Origin: Hermodice carunculata
Lineage: Eukaryota; Annelida; Polychaeta; Eunicida; Amphinomidae
Direction: 5' to 3'
Assembly: GCA_964020975.1 (NCBI GenBank)
Contig: CAXHWN010002684.1
Coordinates: 146,501 to 210,500, forward strand
DNA: 64,000 nucleotides
The notes below the pieces were generated by a model. It had not been told where the DNA came from. It did not search any database and worked only from the letters and a program-made list of their open reading frames with translations. Positions within the stretch are counted from its first letter, which is position 1. The number at the start of each line of letters is the position of its first letter. A program made the translations under genes and the position numbers. Shown piece by piece: positions 1 to 11,639 of this stretch.

Positions 1-1480
1 CACCAATATAACTACAAACTCCTGGCCTTAACCGTCGGTCAGAAGCATTTCAAATTTGGTGACCATCTACATGAGGTGAATTTCTGCCGTTGCTCTTGTT
101 CTAAAGTCATTGGACCAGTGATGTAGTGATTTTAATGACTGATATTTTACAACTTGGTTCTCCAAACCCTACAAAGTTCTGTGTCTTCTCTTTGCAATTG
201 GAGAGAGTTGCCTCCTTTTGTTCGCTAGGTTGAATTTTAATTATTTCATAATGCGTTATTTTTTTTGCTATTTGTGACATTTCCAAAACTGTGACTTGCA
301 TAATGGTGAAATACGGTTGGAATTTATCTTATCAAGCGCGCCATAGTACCCGTGGTATTATAATATCCCAGGAAGTGATATAAGTGGTTAAAAATCTAGA
401 AATTGTTATCTCAGATTGTTTTTTTTAATTGATTTTTGAAGTCAGCTTTCACATAGGTCATGTAATTTTACAATGGCATGAATACCTCCAAATTGAAGCA
501 GGAGTGTAAAGCAATACAAAGAAATGGGTTCAGGTAACTTATTTCCAAAGTGAGCTCCTATTACGTACACTGAGGTAAAAGTAAAGACCTATCCTCCACA
601 AGAAGTATCTCATCTGTGTCAAATACAATCGTTGTGTTAAATTATCACTAGTAGATCTCCTCAATATTTATGGACTTTAATTGCCTTACAACGGCAAATT
701 GGGTCGTATAAAGATTGTTCATTTTTTGTCTCTTTTTACACTACATGTCAACAATATACAAATATAAGTTTATATGCTTCGCTGATTACTTTGGAATTGC
801 ACAAAAAAGCCTTTGGGACCCCCTTCTATTACAACATTAAATTCAAAGGTTATCGCAATACGTGCAAAATTGTGTTTTTTTTGGTGAATATAATAATGTT
901 TAGCATAAAAATCTTTTATTTGTCAACATATTTCAATATATCAAGATTCAAGGGAGTTTTATGCATTAGGAGGACGGCTTATTTTGTGTTTTGGGAAGCC
1001 CCGCGGAATAAGGGGTAGGAGCTCCTCATATTGTCCAAGGAAACATTGTGCTGTTAAAACATGCTTTTTAAAATGCATGTATTTATTGCGCCAGTTTCAG
1101 ACACCTGTACAGTATATGACGCACAGGGCTGCTTGGTAAATTACTGCAATTTGGTCGCAATGAGTGTGACCCAGTCTGACACTCTGTTCTAGCGGGTGCA
1201 TTGGTTCAGCATAGTAATATAGATTATCGTTGGGGACCTTGTAACACTTTCTGTCGTCGGTCCAATCTATTTGAAAATCGATCGTGTTTTTATCCCAGTG
1301 CTTGCAAACATTTCAGTTGTAACTTCTATTGACTAGGAGGCGTTGACTTGTTATATATTGCTGTTTCAACTATGTATTAATGAAAACAGCAAAACAATAA
1401 AACTCGGCAAAACGTGAGGCAGAAAAAAAATGGATTCTAAAACACCATATTTAGATAATGATATCCTTAATAATGACTGG
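1..1480. other. No recognisable gene
   Basis: AT-rich unique-looking sequence. Short open frames on both strands show no family motif and no convincing splice frame. I see no repeat structure here. Confidence 0.5.
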
Positions 1481-1499
1481 TGAATGTTTTGCCATACTA

Positions 1500-2350
1500 A
1501 AATAGAAGCAGGTAAATCCCATCCAAAAAAGAGTGTATACATATACCAAAAGTGGTCAATCATCATGATTGTCCTCCATGCAGGGCTATATGCAAGGAAC
1601 TATGTGACAGTATACATAAAACACTCAAACAGTTGTAGACAACAAATTCAGCAGAGAATGAAATGTCATTGGAGAATTGCAACGTTTATGCAGTATAATT
1701 TTTATTAAGTATCACTCTGCCATGATGTGTCTCAACAAGGTTTCACATTTTTCTGGTCCCATTATGTCCTTTTCATATATGATGCCACTCTTGCATTATC
1801 GTGCCAGTCTCATTGTGTCATATCTTGATAGAAAACATGTCTCTAAACCAGATGGCATCCAAACCCTTCTTTGAGTTCGCTTCACGTGACTTCATTACTT
1901 CCAAGGCAAAGACCACACAATCAGAATCTGCTTTTTGTATGGAGAGAGTGTTACATTTTATTTGATAGACCAAAAGCGGTCATTCGTCTTACTTTGCCTA
2001 TCGTCTGTATCAGGGCGAGGCAATATATGACGCATTATGAGACGGTATTCAGAAAGCATTCAAAGAGATGTAGACATTCTATTGAGAAAATAATGGAATA
2101 AATTATGAGAACAGTGTCGCTTGTGCAGTTTAATAATTATATCCTTGTATCACTCTGTCACGAAGTGTCCTAATAAAGTTCCGTATTTCTTGTCTCATTC
2201 TGTCCTTTCCCTGTATGATGCCACTGTTGCATTATCTTACCAGTCTGACTTGCTGATGTCTGGGAATAAAAGGATGAAACAAATGTTTTAAATCAGATGT
2301 ATCCAAATTATTCTGTGAGTTCTATTCTCATCATTTTACGACTTTGAAGG
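1500..2350. repeat. Diverged tandem duplication, period about 438 bp
   Basis: Two units can be aligned by eye. The segment beginning CACTCTGCCATGATGTGTC at about 1,713 reappears as CACTCTGTCACGAAGTGTC at 2,151, and both continue through TGATGCCACT, TTGCATTATC and CCAGTCT. A third partial unit is suggested at 2,390-2,470. The units are clearly diverged, so the duplication is old. No coding role is visible. Confidence 0.6.
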
Positions 2351-2519
2351 CAAAATACCAGACCACCAGTTAACGCCTTCTGTATGGTCAGATGAAAAAT
2401 GTAGCATTCTATTTCACAGCTCCAATTTATATCGCCTATGTTGTCTGCTACATTAGTCTTCCAAACAAAGCTATGGTGATTTTTTTAACTTACCTTACGC
2501 ATTTCCAATTGCTCTTCAG

Positions 2520-2644
2520 AAAAGCTCAAACAAAAACAAACTAAACCCAAACAATACAAACAGACAAATAAAAATCCCCAAAACAAAACCAAACAAAACA
2601 GAACAAAAAACGAAACCAAAAGAAAAAAAAAAAAAAAAACGAAA

Positions 2645-2705
<61 letters not shown>

Positions 2706-2735
2706 AAACAAAAACAAAAACAAAAAGAGAAAAAT
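2520..2735. repeat. A/AAAAC-rich tract with a 58 bp poly(A) run
   Basis: A-rich, C-interspersed sequence contains an uninterrupted A run at 2,646-2,703. It could be the tail of a retroposed element on the plus strand or a simple homopolymer expansion. No element body is recognisable upstream. Confidence 0.75.
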
Positions 2736-2814
2736 GACTAAATTGCTACTGCATACAGCATATAATAAGAAATTACTACGTGTAGACAAAGCCGTTCATA
2801 GGGTTTTTCACTAC

Positions 2815-2924
2815 CATGGATATCATGTTGGTAGAATTCATAGATGGTAGCTTTATAGGGAACATGAATGCTGACGGGCTTTGGGTACAGTTCAAACTTT
2901 CCCGCTTTCAAAATATTACAACCA
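2815..2924 (-). CDS. Possible third exon of the minus-strand gene
   Basis: Read on the minus strand, the segment after TTAGTCACAG is open for 36 codons (residues include AGKFELYPKPVSIHVPYK) and ends at CATG followed by GTAGTG. It needs a phase-2 upstream exon, which is what the exon at 4,099-4,022 supplies. The weakness is the acceptor, which lacks a good pyrimidine tract. It may be a chance open frame. No domain is recognised. Confidence 0.25.
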
Positions 2925-3068
2925 CTGTGACTAATCTGTTCCACGGAACATCGCCTTTCAAATACTGGTTATTTTTTTATTTTTGTACCTGCTTATAGGT
3001 CAAACGTACTGTACAATGGAACATCTAGGAACGCTTAATGGCCCACTGCATTTTTCCAGAATCCAGCT

Positions 3069-3142
3069 ATGCCTAGAAAAAAAAAAAAAAACACTACTCC
3101 AAGAAAAAATATTTAAAAAAAAAAACAAAAAAAAAAAAAACC
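3069..3142. repeat. Poly(A)-rich low-complexity tract
   Basis: Runs of A separated by single C or T bases. No coding signal. Confidence 0.7.
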
Positions 3143-4021
3143 CGTCTCCCGCTCAGCATGAATTGGGCCTGTGCCCACTAATTTTGCTGATTGGCACTTA
3201 TTCCTATGACGGTGCTTGCAACTCTAAAGTAATGTGATACCAGCAGGGAATTCAAATGCCTGCGGGTAAAGTGCATTCATCCGACAATTGTTTGACGAAA
3301 GGTACCAAGTAAAACAAAGCTATGCGACGCTATGAAGCAAAGGTGATTTATATGCAACCAGATCCCATTTATTGTACAAATTCACTTTACATGCATGTAT
3401 ATAATTCAGTTTTTAAAGCATAATTGATAATGCCGAATGCCATGACTTTGCATAAGAGCTAGGTGCTTTGTGTTGGATTGATTATTAAACAAAAACCTTT
3501 AACTCTAATTCCAGTCACGTTGGCCACCAACAATGTTCTTACTTTCCTCTATTCTTCCCCTCCTTTTGTTTTTTCTTCTTTCATTCTTCCGTTCTTTGTC
3601 TTTGAAGATTTGGAATCATGCATCCCGTTTTACTCCCAATCATACTTAAACGGAAGCATTTTCTTCACTTTTTGTCAATGTATATGCTTACTGATTATTT
3701 CACTCAAGATGATGATTAAAATAACCCAACAAGTGAATGTGTATGTGTTTAACTCAATAAGATCACGTCACAGCGTAACTTATTTTGCCTCCCGTGACTA
3801 TGAAATCAGAAGTACGAGCAAGATTATCCCCAATCTCATTTGGTACATTTGCACAAACCCTTGAAAGCGACAGCGAAGAAAAGCAAGTTGCATTAAAAAA
3901 AATATCCATCTTGGTAGTGATGCAAAAGGAACTGAAGCTTTTTAAGGACAGGATTTTCCCTTTGATATAGCGTAAGGCCACAAATATATGGATAAAATAG
4001 AATACCAAGTGAATAACTAAC

Positions 4022-4099
4022 CTTTTTAAACTTTCACTTCCAATAGGCACCTTATCGTGGGCCTTTTTGAACTCTTGCTGCCCAAATTCATCATCCACA
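4022..4099 (-). CDS. Exon 2 of an unidentified minus-strand gene
   Basis: On the minus strand the acceptor ATTGGAACCGCAG precedes a 78 bp exon that ends AAAAAG followed by the donor GTTAGT. It is made of one base, 25 codons and two bases. Residues include VDDEFGQQEFKKAHDKVP, which is hydrophilic and acidic then basic. The exon at 7,676-7,585 ends in phase 2 (AG), and AG plus the first T here gives Ser, so the two join in frame. I do not recognise the protein; no transmembrane segment or catalytic motif is visible in these about 56 residues. Later exons should lie below 4.0 kb or outside the window. Confidence 0.5.
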
Positions 4100-5574
4100 C
4101 TGCGGTTCCAATAGTCAAATAATAAGAGGACATATACATCTGCATTTCAAAATATTGCAAAATACTGACATACTCCTTCATCGACTGCAAGTTTTTTTTT
4201 TCCTCCCTGATATGCCAAAATACTAAAAAAAATGTCGGCTACACTTGAGTGCTTGGCCTGGTCGCTAAGATTAACACACGTTTAATGGAATTACAAGGTG
4301 GCAAAAATGGACAAACTCTCTGTGGCTGCCAATTTATGCATATTTCCGCTGTGTCCCAGTCTTCGGCATATATGATAATGGTACTGGAACAATTGGTATG
4401 ACTTCTATGGGTATTCATATGAACAAGGTTATTTTCATAATTATTTACACCACTGCCTAGTGCATAGTAATTTTCGTATACTCAAGAGTCAACATATACT
4501 AGCCCAACGGTTATAACCTGCTGACAATTAGTGAAGTTAATGGCAGCGGGTGTGCGCGTGTTTCTGTCACCATTTCAGTTCTCTCATTTCTACAATTATT
4601 ACGATTGACCTTTCAAATCCATGGTTAACACAATTAGTCTTGCAGTACCGCTGGTAAAAGATCTTTGCCAACCAGCCGCTTGGCCTGTATCGGGTTTTAG
4701 TCGGTATTGTAGAACGGGTATTGCTGGTGCTTCTTCAACTATAAGCGATTACAAACATCGAACAATCAGAATTTTACCAGTGATTCTCATTAGCAGATAC
4801 AATAGATGAATTGTTTTATTTGAACGTTTGTGACTCTTGGTCAAACTGCCCAGGTTTGTTTGAGTTGAATGTTCTTTACCCTTGATGTAAAGTGCCTGCA
4901 TTCGTCCGTTATATTATCTATTTGTTTTAATGATAAATAAATTAGGTAGGATCTCGAGTTTATCATGGATCAAGAGTAAAATGTTTGTTCCAGAATGCTT
5001 TAAGCACCCTTATTTCAATAAACATATACATATGTTGCAGCCTCAAGCCGTTGAAAATGCATATTTTGGTTCTTTTCATCACCTAAATAACTTTATCACT
5101 GCAGAAGCCTCTATACAGCAATATGTTTAACAAAATGCCGTGAGTGAAGTGCTGGTTTGCCCATATTTCAATAAATCCACAAATAACACACACGACACAT
5201 AGATATTAAAAATTCCAAATGTCATGGACTGTATAAGCCACACAGGTTAGGTTAGACTTCACGTGGCTATGATAATGGGAATCAAAATTTGCGTGAAGCG
5301 ACTAATAGGTTGAACGTAAGATAAATGGTTTCAAACAAGTCTATGTTGTCCGCAAATGACACAATAAAACATCCTCACCAAAATGACAAAATGTGTTTGT
5401 ATCATTGTGTGGGATTACACATGTAGTAGTTTAACCAAATATAAGTTTTATTGCAGCTAACAATGGAAATGACGGTTTCTGTTTCCTACTGACAGGGTTA
5501 ATGTAGTTACTATTTTAACCACGAAAAATTCGTATATTCATACGTCCACATCCATTATAAAGATTATATTTGAG
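4100..5574. other. No gene seen; probable intron of the minus-strand gene
   Basis: Lies between exon 1 and exon 2 of the minus-strand gene. Unique-looking AT-rich DNA with short open frames only and no recognised repeat. Confidence 0.45.
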
Positions 5575-5719
<145 letters not shown>

Positions 5720-5773
5720 CATCTATCTACCTATAATTCGAAACAGTATTTTTCGACATGTATACAAACGACG

Positions 5774-5859
<86 letters not shown>

Positions 5860-5862
5860 TAT
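5774..5862. repeat. (TA)n microsatellite
   Basis: Alternating TA with a single CA interruption near each end, grading into GTGTGTG on the right. Confidence 0.97.
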
Positions 5863-6073
5863 GCGTTTGTGCATGTGCGTGTGTGTATTCATACCCCACA
5901 GACCACAAATTAAAGTTAAGCCAGCATTTTATTTAGTAATAGGAAGATATAATGCCATAGAGTCTAGATGTTTGCTGTGAAAAAAGCAACAAGAAAACAA
6001 AACTGCATGAAACAAAAACGTTGAAACGTTCTATGTCCGTTTATAAAGTTTTTGATATAATTTGAGACATGAA

Positions 6074-6075
<2 letters not shown>

Positions 6076-6146
<71 letters not shown>
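6076..6146. repeat. (TA)n microsatellite
   Basis: Perfect alternating TA of about 70 bp. Confidence 0.97.
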
Positions 6147-6150
<4 letters not shown>

Positions 6151-6639
6151 GAAATTAAAATGGAGAAATACGATGAATGTATATAATAAGCTTGGCACTC
6201 AAGCTAAATATTCAGTCACAACATAGGAGAATGGGAAAATATAAACACAAGTGTACTTTTTGTGTGTACAACATTAATCAAACCCCAAACACGAGCACTA
6301 GAAAGTTGTTTGAACACCATCCTGCCCAACTTATCTAGAAACGTTAATCCTTAAAAGCTGGGCCTAGATGAGCGTAATCTTAAGCTACAGCTTGCACTGA
6401 CGTATGTCCAGCAGAACAAGACACACCTGAGCGTTGAGCGCATAGCATATGTATGTATGTATGTATGAATGAATGACTGTCTGCCTTGCATAATTGCCCT
6501 AGGGTTGTACGTTTGCCTTGACATGTTTTGTACAGGTACTTGTTTGTGGGTGACGGGTATCATAAACATACTCCAAAGGACCAAAATGTTGAAGGTCAGC
6601 AAAGTTTGCAAATGGAAACTTTGGCCTTGATGTATATTA

Positions 6640-6706
6640 CAGCAGGAGCTGGCCTGGTTATGCTATCATAACGCAGCAGCAGCTGGCCTAGTTATGCTAT
6701 CATAAC
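6640..6706. repeat. Two-copy tandem repeat, 33 bp
   Basis: AGCTGGCCTGGTTATGCTA at 6,648 recurs as AGCTGGCCTAGTTATGCTA at 6,681, both continuing TCATAAC. One transition separates the aligned cores. Confidence 0.85.
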
Positions 6707-7584
6707 ATCTATATTTAGTGGGATTCATGTCCGTATATTTTCATCTTTGAAACAATTAAAGGCGCATGAATATGGCTATTATAACCCCGGGATGACTGGT
6801 TCATGAATATATTACATTGCCATTCACGTAATAAGCTCAACCGACAAATAAGCGGCATGCTTAACACTTACAGAATGCAGGAAGAAACAGGGTTCTCATA
6901 GAAAACACCAACCTTACTCCACTGCAAATGTTACAAAAAAGCTCAAAGCATTTATCGTCGAGGTGCAGATGGCAATATTAACGTTCAGGTCAATGTGGAT
7001 AAAATACGAGGAAATATTCGTGTACATTATTTATCGCGAAAAAAAAAAACTACAATGCCCCAGAAAACTGACCAGATCACTCTGACTGAAGGATATCTTC
7101 GAGAATTTGATTGATTTTGCTTCTGGTTACCGTAGTTCATTCTTGACGGTAACAGAGATCAAGAGAAGAAATCTATTTGACATATGGCTGGTAGGAATTG
7201 GCCAATCATAAGGCTAAAAAAGTGTTGATTATATCCCATAACCATTGATTATGAAAAACGATGTATTATGAAACTTGATAATGCATCTTTTTTGGGCTGA
7301 CCTTCACCCTCAATAATCGCAAAAAAGGCCCGCAAAAAGAGTGAATTAAGTAAAACCTATAACTCACTCTTTCCGAATTAACCCTTTCAATGTCTAACAA
7401 TAAAATTTGAAATGATTTACCTGAATTTCCATGATAAAAACTTTCCATTCAAGTACGAGTACGCATTTACCATCAGCCATAAAACTTCTCCGGGTCAGTA
7501 GTCTTGATGCAGTAGCATATCATGAACGCAAAGCAAACTTTGATTGTGAAATTGTAAAAACACTACAAATAAAAACCAACATAC

Positions 7585-7676
7585 CTCCCAGTGCTGCCGG
7601 TGCCGTCATTTCTTTGGAAAAATGATTGCTGAGTTGCAATATTATCAAATTCAATTGGAGGCACGTCATCTTCCAT
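7585..7676 (-). CDS. Exon 1 (start codon) of an unidentified minus-strand gene
   Basis: On the minus strand, ATG at 7,676 has a favourable context (A at -3, G at +4) and opens 30 codons plus AG, beginning MEDDVPPIEF and ending NDGTGSTG. The frame then meets GGGAG followed by the strong donor GTATGT. Phase 2 matches the acceptor of the exon at 4,099-4,022. The stretch is acidic, then Gly/Ser/Thr rich, as in a disordered amino terminus, with no signal peptide. An ATTGGCCAAT palindrome lies at 7,198, inside the inferred first intron. The family is not recognised. Confidence 0.5.
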
Positions 7677-7874
7677 TTTGTGGCAGCTAGCAGATTCATG
7701 AACTACCTGAACGCCTGAGCGAAGTCACGAATGAAGTGACTCAGAATTGAAATGACACTGTCACACGTGTTTAAGAATTTGATTACGTAACTGACAGATA
7801 ATACGCTTTCAATCATGAAATCATTGATCCGACCTAAACACAAATGACCATTCCTACCAGCCAATGACAAATGT

Positions 7875-7973
7875 GTTATAACATGAAAGGAGACGATTAT
7901 GGCTATTACAAATGTCTCGTGGCTTCGCCACTCGACAGTTATAAGCCATAATCGTCTCCTTTCATGTTTTAAC
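7875..7973. repeat. Foldback element 1 (99 bp near-perfect palindrome)
   Basis: The left arm GTTATAACATGAAAGGAGAC is mirrored by the right arm GTCTCCTTTCATGTTTTAAC. The arms extend about 32 bp each around an inner hairpin near GTGGCTTCGCCAC. The whole segment can fold as one hairpin. This looks like a short foldback or MITE-type element. It lies upstream of the minus-strand exon 1. Confidence 0.85.
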
Positions 7974-8607
7974 TCTCACATGTAACGTGGGTAGTAGGAA
8001 CAGACGAACAGGGAGCCGGAAAAAGTGTTGATTATATCACATAATGAACACTTTTCACACAACAGCATTGCTAGTGTTGTGCAGTGCAGCATGACCTACA
8101 GGCAGTGTTTTGTGAAAACAGTTGTTGACACCTTCCCCTGAAAAGCCCAAAACTTAGGTATTGTTCCAGCAGGATCTGTGCAGATGACCAAAAAACCTGG
8201 AATAATACAGACGTGTGTTCCTGGAACTTTCCAAGTCGTCTGTCATATCTAGCATGACATCACTGACGGCATAATGTAAGTAGATGCACATGACTCAATT
8301 TACAACACTTAATCAGTGTGCATGTCAGGCATGAACCCTGAAAAAATAAGTGAATTAAATTCCAAAAAATGTACTCCTCTGAAAAACAAACTGTTGAGTA
8401 GGATTACTGCCCACCTCACCTAAATCTGTCATTCACCACCTGCTCTTCCTACTGCCATATTGGTAAGTGGAAAATACATGAGCTAGCAGTCAAGCTTGAC
8501 TGTGCATAAGACAACTTACGTAAGCAGCAAAGTACATCATGCACAAAAGGCAGTCGTGTACAAAGGAATATCTTGGTCGATTTTATACCATTCTTGTTAC
8601 AAGTCAT

Positions 8608-8702
8608 TTATAACATGTCAAAATGACCATTGTGCCATCATAATAAACTCGGTTTTCGACTTCGTTGATTATGTGGCATAATGGTCATGTGACATGTTAT
8701 AA
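8608..8702. repeat. Foldback element 2 (95 bp palindrome)
   Basis: The left arm TTATAACATGTCAAAATGAC pairs with the right arm GTCATGTGACATGTTATAA. The arms continue through a CCATTGTGCC / GGCATAATGG pairing around a GACTTCGTT core. Its outer TTATAACATG matches the termini of the foldback at 7,875-7,973, but the interiors differ. Confidence 0.85.
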
Positions 8703-8799
8703 CTATCGCTATCCTGAGAACAGAACAACCACAAAACTTTTATACTTGAATTATCTAAGACCTTGAATGAGTTCGCTCCCTTGTGACGCTGGACCATAT

Positions 8800-9430
8800 T
8801 CACAGGTCACTTGGTTGATCTAAAACAAACGTAGTAAAAACACCACCATCTGAAGAACTAACAAAGCCACACGTTTTAGACTTTACCACTGAACTATTTA
8901 ATGAAGACACTGAATAAGTTCGTTCGCTTATGACTTTAATGCAATATCGCAGGGAAAATGCAGGCCCTGAATTCAAATTTGAAGGACCTACATTTTTCAC
9001 GGCTGGTTTGGTTTCAGGGCCTACACATTCATCAGGAGGACCGATCTTGTCATATCACCGCCTCAGCCCCAGTATGACGATTTTTTCTCTGGATGCTCCC
9101 AAGCAAGTAGATAATTCCGCTGTTTCCATTTGTTCGAATGCTGCGTTTGCTCCATTTTCAGTTGGAAAATGTAGGAAGAGTTTTGCGGCATGCTGGTTTG
9201 AACAAAGAATACCGCTTGGTGTTTACTTCTGTCGTAAGTATTTCACTGTCTGCAAATAAGGCAAAGCGATTCAGATTGCCTTTTCCCTTTTCCCAGTCTT
9301 TTCCAACAGAAGTGATATGATTCGCGCCAATATCCGTGGCGTCTGCATATAACGCAAAACTAGGCTCTAAAATGACGTCACGAGGAGTGCTCCAGATGCG
9401 ACAGAATATAGATCCCGGTAAAACGGGCGC
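8800..9430 (-). pseudogene. Decayed coding sequence of unknown origin
   Basis: Reading the minus strand from about 9,430 downward, a frame stays open for over 80 codons (includes ALYADATDIGANHITSVGKD and KRYSLFKPACRKTLPTF). After one frame change it continues (ENGANAAFEQMETAELSTC), has one TGA, then stays open another 85 codons (GPPDECVGPETKPAVKNVG, CGFVSSSDGGVFTTFV) to a stop near 8,800. Length and composition look like real protein with two lesions. I do not recognise the family; host pseudogene or transposon remnant are both possible. Confidence 0.35.
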
Positions 9431-9596
9431 TAGGGGTTATCATTGAGGGGTCAATTAAAAATAGAATTCCGTTATTCTGAACCGAACAGAGATAATATGG
9501 CATATAACTTTGTCGTATGTATTTTTATCGGATTGCGTGTACAATACCACGTCGTGCGCATATATGTGACATCATTTCATTATCTTGTTTCCTTAG

Positions 9597-9765
9597 AGGA
9601 ACACAACGTATATACGAAGTGGTGGAAAAACAGAACCATATTGCATGGACATAGAAGTGGCGGAAAGGACTTTTCGGGAAACAAAGCTCACTTTTCTTTC
9701 CGCAACGGTACTAAAGATTTAATTGTAAAACAGGTGCAAGGGAATGATGCTGGGTTATAACTGTG
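9597..9765 (+). pseudogene. Ig-like domain exon, interrupted by a stop
   Basis: After the acceptor ATCTTGTTTCCTTAG the frame reads TKWWKNRTILHG, then DLIVKQVQGNDAGL, then a TAA where an Ig domain would have Tyr of the DxGxYxC motif, then LCWTVTDGTP. Trp in strand C, the D-x-x-x-x-x-V strand E/F region and DAG-L-x-x-C are standard I/V-set Ig features. The stop makes this copy look non-functional unless an internal donor (AAACAG followed by GTGCAA) is used. It could be an exon relic of an IgSF receptor; a link to the membrane-protein exons at 32-44 kb is not shown. Confidence 0.5.
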
Positions 9766-9779
9766 CTGGACAGTGACTG

Positions 9780-11330
9780 ATGGAACACCGTGTCCCCGTC
9801 ACTTGTATGTATGTTATTATTCGTTTTCGGAAACCCATGAGGTGTTACACTAATTCTCACAGAAACAAACACAAATAGTGTTCGTGCAGTTATTGTACGC
9901 TTTTCTCAAAGCAAATGGGCTGCTTTTAAACTTACAGCTAGTTAACAAGTATTTAACAGAGGGTTTGTCTATCTATGTCCGGCTCTTTGAATATGTAGTT
10001 CTCTCCAAAATATCTGGCCTCGTCAGGTTCCCTTCAGCCTTGATGGAAGATTAGAACAAAACCGTACAGCGTAACGTTCATGACGCCCACATAGTAACCT
10101 AAATTAGACATTTGGAATACCTTAAGTGGGATTTTTACCAAGTATTTAATGCCCATATGACGATGATCCACGAAGTTATATTTAACACTGTCCACTAACA
10201 TTTTCTACAATAATTAAGAGTAGATAAAGTAAATGTAATTTATTTGCGTGTATGGTACAGCTTGTTTAATTAGTTCTAGAATAATAACGTGCATATCAAA
10301 CTTGATACAAAACACGTATGGTGCATCTGCAATATAAATATTCCTGCGTGACCTTCATATCCGTATTAAACATTTAAATAGAGTAGTGATCGAATGACAA
10401 ACACATACTGGCTGTTTGAGTCACAGCAAATGAGGGATCGCTAATTGTGAAATTACTTCTCTTCTCTCTATCAGACAAATTTGTCAAAATGAGCAGAATG
10501 AAGGATGCTATCTATAAAAAATACTGACCTTTGAGGTACTCAGGTTAAGACTTCGACCGCCTTCACTTTTTATTTTCTTAAAAAAAAACACCCCCCCCAA
10601 AAAAAATAAAAAAAATAAAAATAGTCAATTGGGCTTGCATGGATTGTCATGTGTCCAGGTTAAAAGAGTTAACCACTTCACTTGGTTGCGAATTTTATGC
10701 TGAACTCAACATCGGTCTTATTTTCTGTACCTGGCGGGTAATGTACAGCCGAAAAAATACAGTTTGGATTTTGTTTGGACGCAAAATCTATGGTCTCAAA
10801 ATTCTTCGAGTCGACGCAAATATGAAGAGAGGGTTTGTGGTCGCAAAATGTGAAGAAAATGCAACATGTAATGGGTGGACATCTTGAACCGAAGAACGTT
10901 ACGATTTTTTCAGAATTAATTATCTGATATATTTTCAACATGTACCCTAAGGATTATATAGGCCTTGGCTAACATACAACCCGCCCCACCAAGTAGAAAC
11001 AGCCTTGAAACAGATCATCAGCTGCTTAAAACAACCAGTGTAACAAGTGATTATGAGTAGTTTAGGCCTACTTTAAAGGTAGATAGCTCACACCCTGCTG
11101 GTGCATTATCCTAAATATTCTTCCACTATGCATGGGTCAGGCTGAGGAGAGGATTTACAGAGTAATCCATAATCTTGTTTTTTTTTTTTAAACAAGAATC
11201 ACGTCGTTTTGTTTTGTTTTTTCTGTTGTTCTCTGAGCACATATAGGCCTAACATAAGTATTGTGTTAGCAGCATTTATTTTTCCTTCGTGAGTGTCCCT
11301 GTGTAAGGCGCACATGCTGTAATGCCTTAG
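9780..11330. other. No recognisable gene
   Basis: AT-rich sequence with an A/C homopolymer patch at 10,580-10,620. Open frames on both strands around 10,640-10,940 overlap each other and show no family motif. Confidence 0.45.
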
Positions 11331-11339
11331 TTTCATCTC

Positions 11340-11545
11340 GCCACACTCCTCACAAAAAAAAACAAAAAAAACCCAAACATAATAAAGAGAAACGGAAAAA
11401 CAAAGCAAAAACAAAAAAATCAGAAACAAAAAAATAAACCCTTCAAAAAAACCCATACAAAAACATACCCCCCAAAAACATCCATTACCCTCCCCCTCCA
11501 CCCTCTCACCCCCCAAACAAAACAAAACATTAAACATGCACGCCT

Positions 11546-11576
<31 letters not shown>
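11340..11576. repeat. A/C-rich low-complexity region with poly(A) end
   Basis: Runs of A, AAAAAC and CCCC-rich segments end in an A run of about 27 bp at 11,548-11,575. The poly(A) abuts the downstream flank of the Tc1-like remnant. Confidence 0.8.
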
Positions 11577-11578
<2 letters not shown>

Positions 11579-11639
11579 GCCCTCACCAACATTGCGTATG
11601 TGCGTAACTGTGAGTGGGAAGTTAATCATATTGTATTGA

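Noticed and set aside
2541-2789. Phe-rich minus-strand frame
   Set aside because: Translation of the poly(A) tract.
9162-9233. 72 bp plus-strand exon between TTTTCAG and GTAAGT, resembling half an FN3 domain
   Set aside because: The overlapping minus-strand frame is longer and more protein-like, so the splice-like signals are probably chance.
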